A DNA stretch of 29,095 nt from an uncultured Brachyspira sp. (GTDB taxonomy: Bacteria > Spirochaetota > Brachyspiria > Brachyspirales > Brachyspiraceae): positions 1,312 through 30,406 of the forward strand of contig NZ_CASEGO010000022.1 in the NCBI RefSeq assembly GCF_949287625.1, in the 5' to 3' direction. The notes beneath the pieces were generated by a model. The model did not search any database. It was given only the letters and a program-made list of their open reading frames with translations, and was not told the DNA's origin. Made by a program: the position numbers and the translations under genes. How positions within the stretch are numbered: the first letter of the stretch is position 1; the number at the start of each line of letters is the position of its first letter. Positions 14,613-21,860 of the stretch are shown piece by piece.

Positions 14613-14904
14613 TACTGGAACAATTTTATTTTGTCAATTGGTGCACATTATATAAAATTATAAACTTTTTTTGCCGCACAAAAAAGTTGCAAAAAATGTA
14701 ATTGATAGAACTTTATATTTTAAAAATATGTATTAAATGTATGGTAATACCCGAAATTTAGGCCAAAAATGCAGTTCTTTTGGTTCTTTTATACCACGCC
14801 ACAGGCGGACAGCGTCACAAAAGAACTGGGGTGTGGGGCAAAGCCCCGCAAATATCAAAATTTAAAAAATTAATTTTTTGACAAATTGTAATTGTTTAGG
14901 TATA
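14611..14904. mobile_element. MITE-like repeat element D (second of three joined)
   Basis: It opens TATACTGGAACAATTTTATT-TTGTCAATTGGTG, the same terminus found inverted at the right end of element F. It closes TTTGACAAATTGTAATTG-TTTAGGTATA. The first ~75 bp, including GTGCACATTATATAAAATTA and TTTTTTGCCGCAC, match the inverted right end of F. The middle (about 14723-14780) matches the middle of element A. The right core has ACAGGCGGACAGCGTCACAA, AAGAACTGGGG and the hairpin GGGGC-AAA-GCCCC. It starts and ends on TATA shared with its neighbours. Confidence 0.75.
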
Positions 14905-15299
14905 TACTAAAAATTTTTAAGTTTGTCAATTTTTTTGTCGTTCTTTTTCCCGCCACACGCCATACTTAACAGTACTTCCTTCGGTCGCAGGCTGACTTCG
15001 TCAAAGAACCTTATATCCTCGGCAAGCTCGGATACGCTTCGCGAAAGTGCAAGTAAAAAAATAATACTAAATAGTACTAATTATATTTTATATGTAGAAT
15101 AAATTATTAAATTTAGACTGAAATATAGCCTTTTTGCTTCTTTGTGGCACACCGAAGGCGGACAGCGTCACAAAAGAACTGGGGTGCCGACACAAAATGC
15201 GGACTTCGTCGGCACACAGAGCGTGGCACGACTGTGAAGCCCCGCAAATATCAAAATTTAAAAAAATAATTTTTGACAAATTATATTTGTTTAGGTATA
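14903..15299. mobile_element. MITE-like repeat element E (third of three joined)
   Basis: It starts TATACTAAAAATTTTTAAG-TTTGTCAA, directly sharing TATA with the end of D, and ends TTTTGACAAATTATATTTG-TTTAGGTATA. The middle (15060-15137) is a direct near-copy of part of element B. GC-rich modules include GGATACGCTTCGCGAAAGTG, CACCGAAGGCGGACAGCGTC and GGCACGACTGTGAAGCCCCG. Two overlapping 70-85 codon frames within it are artefacts of the GC-rich core. Confidence 0.75.
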
Positions 15300-15355
15300 T
15301 ACTATTATCAATTTTATTTATATTCAAAATTAAACCGCTAAACAAATAATTATAA
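15300..15355. other. Short gap between repeat element E and the NSS transporter gene
   Basis: About 56 A/T-rich bases with no strong hairpin; the transporter gene therefore seems to have no intrinsic terminator before the repeat cluster. Confidence 0.4.
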
Positions 15356-16741
15356 TTAAATAAAAAATCTATTTACATAATCTATTACAAATATAGCAAG
15401 TACTATAAAAGGAAGTATATAAGACACATAAAATCTAGCCCATTTGGGAAATTTAATTCCTTTTCCAGTATCAGCCTCTTTTATAAAATTATCCCAGCCC
15501 CAGCCGAAATTTCTAGTACAGAATATAAGTATTATTATACCGCCTAAAGGAAAGAAATTATTGCTCACCAAAAAATCAAGCCCGTCAGCTATAGTACTTC
15601 CCTCGCCAAGAGGTTTAATAAATGAAAGCACATTAAATCCCAAAGCAGTAGGAAGACTTAATATAAATATACTTACAGCTACAATGATAGTAGTTTTTTT
15701 ACGTGGCATTTTAGTTTCAGACATAGTAAAAGCTATTATATTTTCAAATACAGCTATAATTGTTGTTAAAGCTGCCATAGCTAAAAATAAGAAAAATAAA
15801 GCCCCCCAAAGTCTTCCCAAAACCATAGAATTAAATATATTAGGCAAAGTAACAAATGCCAAACCAGCACCTTCTCCCGGATTAATACCGAAAGCAAATG
15901 TAGTAGGAAATATTACAAGCCCAGAAAGAAAAGCTATTAAAGTATCAAGCCCTACAACCATAATAGATTCGCCTGTAAGAGAATAGTCTTTTTCTATATA
16001 GCTTCCAAATATAGTCATAGCCCCTATTCCTAAGCTCAAAGTAAAAAATGACTGCCCTATTGCCGCATAAGCTACAGAGAAAAATCCTTTTATTCCTCCG
16101 CTGAACATCTTATTAAAATCTGGTAAGAGATAGAATTTTAATCCCTCTTTAGCATTAGGTAAAGTAATAGCCCTTATTATAAGCACAAAAAGAACAAGCA
16201 AAAGTAAAGTCATCATTACCTTTGTAACTTTTTCCACTCCATTTTCAAGCCCCATCATACAAACAATAGTTGCTATTACTATAGATATAGTCATCCATAG
16301 TATCAATGCAGAAGGAGAAGCAAGCACAGTATTAAAAAACTCCCCAACCTGCTGAGGATTAAGTCCTTGAAGTTTTCCAGCCGCCATAAAATAGCAGTAT
16401 GATAAACACCAGCCTGCTATAGTAGTATAAAACATCATAAGAAGCACACAGCCGAATAACTGTATATATCCTACAATATGCCATTTATATCCTTTTTTTT
16501 GTAAAGCTCTGTAAGAACCAGCTAAATCTCTTTTGCCAGCCCTTCCCACAGAAAACTCCATAACAAGTATAGGCAGCCCCAATATAACAAGCGATATGAG
16601 ATAAAATACAACAAATAAAGCCCCGCCGTACTTGCCTGTAATATAAGGAAATCTCCACACATTACCAAGTCCTATAGCACAGCCTGCTGAAACTAATAAA
16701 AAACCTAATCTGCTTGAAAGTTTTTCTCTGTCATTATGCAT
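15356..16741 (-). CDS. Sodium-dependent transporter, NSS (SNF) family
   Basis: This 461-residue integral membrane protein belongs to the neurotransmitter:sodium symporter family (LeuT fold). The signature of unwound TM1 is GCAIGLGNVWRFPYI (~20-34), which binds substrate and sodium. About 11-12 hydrophobic segments follow, with PILVMEFSVGRAGKRD after TM2 and the conserved SFFTLSLGIGAMTIFGSYI around TM6. Bacterial members take up amino acids with sodium; the exact substrate cannot be read from the sequence. The upstream OmpA-like gene ends 53 bp before its start on the same strand, so they may share a transcript. No clear terminator is seen between it and repeat element E. Confidence 0.9.
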   Translation of the reverse strand: MHNDREKLSSRLGFLLVSAGCAIGLGNVWRFPYITGKYGGALFVVFYLISLVILGLPILVMEFSVGRAGKRDLAGSYRALQKKGYKWHIVGYIQLFGCVLLMMFYTTIAGWCLSYCYFMAAGKLQGLNPQQVGEFFNTVLASPSALILWMTISIVIATIVCMMGLENGVEKVTKVMMTLLLLVLFVLIIRAITLPNAKEGLKFYLLPDFNKMFSGGIKGFFSVAYAAIGQSFFTLSLGIGAMTIFGSYIEKDYSLTGESIMVVGLDTLIAFLSGLVIFPTTFAFGINPGEGAGLAFVTLPNIFNSMVLGRLWGALFFLFLAMAALTTIIAVFENIIAFTMSETKMPRKKTTIIVAVSIFILSLPTALGFNVLSFIKPLGEGSTIADGLDFLVSNNFFPLGGIIILIFCTRNFGWGWDNFIKEADTGKGIKFPKWARFYVSYILPFIVLAIFVIDYVNRFFI

Positions 16742-16794
16742 AAATTATACCTAAAATTTTTTTATTTTTTATATTGATTAATTATATAATAAAA

Positions 16795-17358
16795 TTAAAG
16801 ATTTGACATTATTAATTTATTTATATAGTTAGTATATATGTTCATATCATTAGTATTTTCTATCAAAATAAACTCAACTCTTCTATTTTTTTTAATATCT
16901 TTATATTCATTCAGTAAATCTTGAAGCCCATAATTTGTCAATTTGCTTGTATTTCCATTAGTTATAGATAAAAACACATTATATGAACGCTGATATGATA
17001 AATCGTCAAGATTTCTTCTATTATAGAGAAATAGAATATCTTTTTTATCATAACCATTTGTAATTCTTTTTATTTCATCACTGCTGGAATGTCCTTCAAT
17101 AATGATATCCATAATATTTGTACTAGCAGTTACATCGCCTACATATTTCAATGTTTTTAAATATTTTTTTAAATCAAGACTGCTGCTGTTAAAATCAAAT
17201 AATATATTTGTTGGAACTATTAATACCTTACCCCTTTCTGTAAGTTTATATTTATATTTGATTTCTTTAGGCTTTCTGTATGTTGAAATAACTATAGCTC
17301 CATAAGCATTGACAGCTATTAAAAATGCTATAATTATTATATTTATTTTTTTAAGCAT
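16795..17358 (-). CDS. OmpA-like domain protein with N-terminal membrane anchor
   Basis: Residues ~4-22 are a hydrophobic signal or uncleaved anchor (INIIIIAFLIAVNAYGAIVI). The rest is an OmpA/MotB-type peptidoglycan-binding domain: ILFDFNSSSLD (~53-63), IIIEGHSSSDE (~86-96), LSYQRSYNVFLSI (~118-130) and KNRRVEFILIE (~157-167), which correspond to the usual FxxxS, GHTD, LSxxRAxxV and NRRVE motifs. The usual GHTD Asp is replaced by Ser, although a following D is near. It probably links an envelope layer to peptidoglycan. The gene is transcribed divergently from ppdK; a TATAAT on the minus strand about 30 bp upstream is a possible -10. The GAGGAAA site supports the start. Confidence 0.75.
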   Translation of the reverse strand: MLKKINIIIIAFLIAVNAYGAIVISTYRKPKEIKYKYKLTERGKVLIVPTNILFDFNSSSLDLKKYLKTLKYVGDVTASTNIMDIIIEGHSSSDEIKRITNGYDKKDILFLYNRRNLDDLSYQRSYNVFLSITNGNTSKLTNYGLQDLLNEYKDIKKNRRVEFILIENTNDMNIYTNYINKLIMSNL

Positions 17359-17537
17359 TTATATTGTTTCCTCTTTTTCTATTAATTATACAATAGATAA
17401 AAAAAATTTAAATATCTTTTTAATACTCGGTCAATATATATTGAAATTTTAATTTAACTATATTAATATAATAAATATTTTTATGCTGGTAAAAGACTAA
17501 ATAACAAAAAAAATTTACATAAATATTCACAATCAAA

Positions 17538-17565
17538 TTGACAATAAGAAAAATACTAATATACT
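17538..17565 (+). promoter_or_regulatory. Sigma-70 promoter for ppdK
   Basis: Consensus TTGACA (17538-17543), a 16-base spacer and TATACT (17560-17565) lie 58 bp before the ATG, in the gap shared with the divergent OmpA-like gene. Confidence 0.7.
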
Positions 17566-17623
17566 TAATAATAGTAGTAAGTTTAAATTTATATAAATAT
17601 TTTATTTTAGAGGAGAGTTTATT

Positions 17624-20608
17624 ATGGCATCAAAAAAGTTGGTTTACTTCTTTGGCAATGGTAAATCCGAAGGGGCTAAAGAAACTAAAGCACTCCTAGG
17701 CGGTAAAGGTTTAGGACTTGCACAGATGACAGAAAGTAAAGTACCAGTACCTGCAGGCTTTACTATCACTACAGAAGTATGTGATTATTATTCAAAAAAT
17801 AAGTCATATCCTAAAGGCTTAGAGAAACTAGTTGATGAAAACATTAAAAAACTAGAAAAAGCCATGAATATGCAGTTTGGAAACGCTGATAAGCCGCTTT
17901 TAGTATCTGTACGTTCAGGTGCTGCTATTTCAATGCCGGGTATGATGGATACTATACTTAATTTAGGTATTAATGAAAAAGTAGTAGAAGGTATAGTTAA
18001 GAAAACTAATAATCCTAGATTTGCTTGGGACGCTTACAGAAGATTTATACAAATGTTCGGCGATGTTGCTATGGGCGTTGACCATGATAAATTTGAGGAA
18101 ATTTTAGATGAAGTAAAAAAATCTATAGCATCTAAAGTAGGAAAAACAGAAAAAGATGTAAAAGATACTGACCTAGATGTTGAAGATTTAAAAGTAGTTG
18201 TTGAAAAATACAAGGCTATGTATAAAGAAGAAAAAGGCGAAGAGTTCCCAGCTGATCCTAAAGTACAGTTATGGCATGCTATTAATGCGGTATTTAGGAG
18301 CTGGAACAACCCTAGAGCTGAAGCATACAGAAAATTAAATGACATAAGAGGTCTTTTAGGTACTGCTGTTAATGTTCAGGCTATGGTATTCGGAAACATG
18401 GGAGACACTTCTGCTACTGGTGTATGTTTCTCACGCAACCCTGCTACTGGTGAAAACAAATTCTACGGAGAGTTTTTAATTAATGCACAAGGTGAAGACG
18501 TTGTTGCAGGTATCAGAACTCCTCAGGAAATTACATTAGAAGGCAGCTTGGAATGGGCTAAAAATAACGGCATAAGTGAAGAAGACAGAAAAAATAAATA
18601 TCCTTCTCTTGAAGAAGTTATGCCTAATGTATATAAACAATTAGTAAGCTATAAAAATCAATTAGAAAAATACTACAGCGATATGCAGGATATGGAATTT
18701 ACTATTCAGGAAGGCAAACTTTATATGCTTCAAACACGTAATGGTAAAAGAACTGCTGCTGCTGCTGTAAGAATTGCTGTTGAACTTGCTGAAGCTAAAA
18801 TAATATCTAAAGAAGAAGCTATAATGAGAGTTAATCCTTCAGATTTGGATCAATTACTTCACCCTATGTTTGACCCTGCAGCTAAAAAATCAGCTAAAGT
18901 TATAGCTAAAGGATTAAATGCTTCTCCTGGTGCTGCTGTTGGTAAAGTAGTATTTGCTGCTGACAGAGCTGAAGCTATGAAAGAAGCTGGAGAGCAGACT
19001 GTACTTGTACGTATAGAAACTAGCCCTGAAGATATTAAAGGAATGAATGCCGCAGAAGGTATATTAACAGCAAGAGGCGGTTCTACTTCACATGCTGCTG
19101 TTGTTGCACGCGGTATGGGTAAATGCTGTGTTGCAGGCTGCAGTGCTTTAGAAATTGATTATGATGCAAAATCTATGAAAGTAGGCGATGAAACTGTAAA
19201 AGAAGGCGACTATATATCTATAGACGGTTCTACTGGCGAAGTTATGCTAGGAAAAGTTGCTACTAAAGAAGCTGAAATGTCTGAAGACTTCAAAAAACTT
19301 ATGGAATGGGCTGATGCTGCTAGAAAACTAGAAGTACATACTAATGCTGACACTCCTCATGATGCTCAGATTGCTAGAAGTTTCGGTGCTGAAGGTATAG
19401 GATTATGCCGTACTGAACATATGTTCTTTAATGCTGACAGAATTAAAAGTGTAAGACAGCTTATACTTGTTGCTGAAGAAGTAAAACAATTAAAAGAAAA
19501 ATTGGAAGCTGCTGAAAAAATAGGAGACAAAAAAGCTATAGAAGAGCTTGAACCTATATATAAAGAACCTAGAAAACTTTATGATGATGCTTTAGAGAGC
19601 ATTCTTCCTATGCAAAGAGAAGACTTTATTGGAATATTCACTGCTATGAGCGGATATCCAGTAACTGTAAGACTTTTAGATCCGCCTTTGCATGAATTCA
19701 TTCCTCATGAAGATTCTCAGTTACAAGAGCTTTCTAGTGAAATGAATGTTCCTTTTGAAAAACTTAAAGCTATAAGAGATTCTTTACATGAATTCAACCC
19801 TATGCTTGGACACAGGGGCTGCCGTCTTGGCATCACTTATCCGGAAATATATGATATGCAGGCTAGAGCTATTATTGAAGCTGCTGTTAAAGTTAAGAAA
19901 AATGGTGTTGATGTTCACCCTGAAATAATGATTCCTCTTGTTGGTACTTTGAAAGAGCTAAAAATGATAAAAGACAGAATTATCAAAATAGCTGATGAAG
20001 TATTTGAAAAAGAAGGTTCTAAAGTTACATACAAAGTAGGTACTATGATAGAAGTTCCTAGAGCTGCTTTAGTTGCTGACAAAATTGCTACTGAAGCTGA
20101 ATTCTTCTCATTCGGTACTAATGACTTAACTCAAATGGGCGGCGGTTTCTCAAGAGATGATGCCGGTAAATTCTTAAAAGATTACGTTAATAAAGAAATA
20201 TACGAAAGAGATCCTTTCCAATCATTAGACCAAGAAGGTATCGGAGAGCTTTTAAGAATAGGTGTTGCTAAAGGAAGAGCTGCCAACAAAAAACTTGTTA
20301 TTGGTATCTGCGGTGAGCATGGCGGAGATCCTGCTACTGTTATGTTCTGTAATGATATAGGACTAGATTATGTAAGCTGTTCTCCTTACAGAGTACCTAT
20401 AGCAAGACTTGCTGCTGCTCAAGGAGCTATAAAATCTAAACCAGCTAAAAAATCTGCTGCTAAGAAAGCTCCTGCTAAAAAAGATCCAGCAAAAGCATCA
20501 GCTAGTGCTAAAAAAACAGCTGCTAAAGTAGAAGTTAAAAAATCTGCATCTAAAAAAGCTGCTGTTGCTAAAAAAACACCTTCTAAATCCTCTGGAAAGA
20601 AGAAATAA
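17624..20608 (+). CDS. ppdK: Pyruvate, phosphate dikinase with C-terminal Lys/Ala tail
   Basis: PPDK interconverts pyruvate, ATP and phosphate with PEP, AMP and pyrophosphate, and in anaerobes often takes the place of pyruvate kinase in glycolysis. Three domains are visible: an N-terminal ATP-grasp half (KALLGGKGLGLAQM, VSVRSGAAISMPGMMDTILN), the phosphohistidine domain with H490 in GGSTSHAAVVARG, and the C-terminal PEP-binding barrel with catalytic C896 in ICGEHGGDP and the SCSPYRVPIARLAAAQ ending. The enzyme proper ends near residue 936. Residues 937-994 are an extra tail with 22 Lys and 15 Ala in 58, in AKKxxAKK patterns like histone H1 tails. Typical bacterial PPDKs are about 870-890 aa and lack this. 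The GAGGAG ribosome site and consensus promoter suggest high expression. Confidence 0.97.
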   Translation: MASKKLVYFFGNGKSEGAKETKALLGGKGLGLAQMTESKVPVPAGFTITTEVCDYYSKNKSYPKGLEKLVDENIKKLEKAMNMQFGNADKPLLVSVRSGAAISMPGMMDTILNLGINEKVVEGIVKKTNNPRFAWDAYRRFIQMFGDVAMGVDHDKFEEILDEVKKSIASKVGKTEKDVKDTDLDVEDLKVVVEKYKAMYKEEKGEEFPADPKVQLWHAINAVFRSWNNPRAEAYRKLNDIRGLLGTAVNVQAMVFGNMGDTSATGVCFSRNPATGENKFYGEFLINAQGEDVVAGIRTPQEITLEGSLEWAKNNGISEEDRKNKYPSLEEVMPNVYKQLVSYKNQLEKYYSDMQDMEFTIQEGKLYMLQTRNGKRTAAAAVRIAVELAEAKIISKEEAIMRVNPSDLDQLLHPMFDPAAKKSAKVIAKGLNASPGAAVGKVVFAADRAEAMKEAGEQTVLVRIETSPEDIKGMNAAEGILTARGGSTSHAAVVARGMGKCCVAGCSALEIDYDAKSMKVGDETVKEGDYISIDGSTGEVMLGKVATKEAEMSEDFKKLMEWADAARKLEVHTNADTPHDAQIARSFGAEGIGLCRTEHMFFNADRIKSVRQLILVAEEVKQLKEKLEAAEKIGDKKAIEELEPIYKEPRKLYDDALESILPMQREDFIGIFTAMSGYPVTVRLLDPPLHEFIPHEDSQLQELSSEMNVPFEKLKAIRDSLHEFNPMLGHRGCRLGITYPEIYDMQARAIIEAAVKVKKNGVDVHPEIMIPLVGTLKELKMIKDRIIKIADEVFEKEGSKVTYKVGTMIEVPRAALVADKIATEAEFFSFGTNDLTQMGGGFSRDDAGKFLKDYVNKEIYERDPFQSLDQEGIGELLRIGVAKGRAANKKLVIGICGEHGGDPATVMFCNDIGLDYVSCSPYRVPIARLAAAQGAIKSKPAKKSAAKKAPAKKDPAKASASAKKTAAKVEVKKSASKKAAVAKKTPSKSSGKKK

Positions 20609-20635
20609 TAATAAAATATTTATATAAATAATAAA

Positions 20636-20672
20636 GAGGGGCTTGCAGTAATCTGTAAGCCCTGATTTTTTT
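20636..20672 (+). terminator. Rho-independent terminator after ppdK
   Basis: GGGCTTGCAG (20639-20648) pairs with CTGTAAGCCC (20653-20662) with one G-U and a TAAT loop, followed by a T tract. It also separates ppdK from the convergent EamA gene. Confidence 0.85.
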
Positions 20673-20688
20673 ATAACATTTCTTAAAA

Positions 20689-21558
20689 TTAACTTATATA
20701 ATCATCTCTTACTTCAATAACCATAGTAATAGTTGAAAATATTATCAAAATAGAGCCTATAACTATATTAAAAGTCAAATCTTCATTATATATAAAAATA
20801 GAAGCTACAACTGTAGTAGTAGGTTCAAACATATTGAGTATTGATGCTAGAGAAGAGCCTAATTTTTTAACTCCGTAAAGTAAAAGCCCTAAAGAAAATA
20901 TAGTGCATAAAAGCGATACAGCAATAAAGTTATAAAAAACATTAATATTATTCAAAACCTGCAAAGAATTTGTAAATATTCCAGCTATAAAGAAAGTTGC
21001 AGAAACAATCAAAGACATATAAAAAAGAGAAACAATAGTATCTATACTAGAAAAGCTGCATTTTTTATTTGCTACTATATAACTTCCGTATGTAACCGTT
21101 GTAACAAGTGCATATATTACACCCAAAAATGATTCTACCTTTACAACTTTTGTGAGAAGGAATATTCCAGAAACAGCACATAGCATTGAAAGTATTTTTA
21201 ATATATTTATCTTCTCTTTAAACAAAAATATCATTATAAACAAAACTATCACAGGATATCCGAAATGTATCATATTGCTTAATCCTGCTGATATATAAAG
21301 CAATGATTGAGACAAAAAGAAAAAAGTAAGTCCAAGACCTGTAATACTGAATATTAATAATTCTATAAACTGCCTTTTTGTTATCTTAAAACTTTTTCTC
21401 GTAACAAGTATAATTATAAATAAAAAAACCGCCGTAAAAAAATATCTATAAAAAACTATAGAAAGCGATGAATAATCATATGCTATAATATTTTTTACAA
21501 AAATCGGCAAAAATCCGTAAGCAATAGAGCCTATTATAACTAATAAAACATTTAACAT
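20689..21558 (-). CDS. DMT superfamily transporter (EamA family)
   Basis: This 289-residue membrane protein has about ten hydrophobic segments arranged as two EamA repeats (roughly residues 5-135 and 145-282). Family features are FYRYFFTAVFLFII in TM2, GLGLTFFFLSQSLLYISAGLSNMIHFGYPVIV around TM3-4, KEKINILKILSMLCAVSGIFLL, and a second repeat with LGSSLASILNMFEPTTTVVASIFIYNE. Relatives export amino acids, purines or other metabolites; no partner gene points to a substrate. It is transcribed convergently to ppdK and divergently from secA. An AGAGGA site lies before the ATG. Confidence 0.88.
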   Translation of the reverse strand: MLNVLLVIIGSIAYGFLPIFVKNIIAYDYSSLSIVFYRYFFTAVFLFIIILVTRKSFKITKRQFIELLIFSITGLGLTFFFLSQSLLYISAGLSNMIHFGYPVIVLFIMIFLFKEKINILKILSMLCAVSGIFLLTKVVKVESFLGVIYALVTTVTYGSYIVANKKCSFSSIDTIVSLFYMSLIVSATFFIAGIFTNSLQVLNNINVFYNFIAVSLLCTIFSLGLLLYGVKKLGSSLASILNMFEPTTTVVASIFIYNEDLTFNIVIGSILIIFSTITMVIEVRDDYIS

Positions 21559-21860
21559 TGAAATCCTCTATAAATTAAAAAATTTAGAATAAAATATTTG
21601 AATATGGTTTAATATTTATGAAATAAAAGAAATTATTAATGCATATATTAACCCTAAAATTAATGATGATTAGTAATAATATATAATATTTTTAATAAAT
21701 CAATAGAAAATATAAAATTATGCATTTTACTTATTAATTATTTGCCTTTAAAAATCAATATTTTCTACTTTATTATATTTACATTTTATGTTATTATCTA
21801 GTTTTAATAAAAAAATGTTATTAGTTTAGACAATTTTACCTTTAAGGAGATTTATATCTG
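21559..21860. other. AT-rich divergent gap between EamA gene and secA
   Basis: About 300 bases of mostly A/T sequence separate the divergent genes. TTGCCT (21742) and TATTAT (21771) lie too far apart to form a standard promoter, and no hairpin or repeat of note is visible. It presumably holds both promoters. The AAGGAG site (21843-21848) is 12 bases before the secA start. Confidence 0.5.

Noticed and set aside
14361..15299. CRISPR array or tandem satellite
   Set aside because: The units differ in length and content, have no regular spacing or unique spacers, and no cas gene is near. Terminal inverted repeats fit mobile elements better.
15088..15349. Two overlapping 70-85 codon frames on opposite strands
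   Set aside because: Both lie in the GC-rich core of repeat element E. The encoded sequences only mirror the repeat modules, and neither has a ribosome site. They exist because the core has fewer A/T stops than its surroundings.
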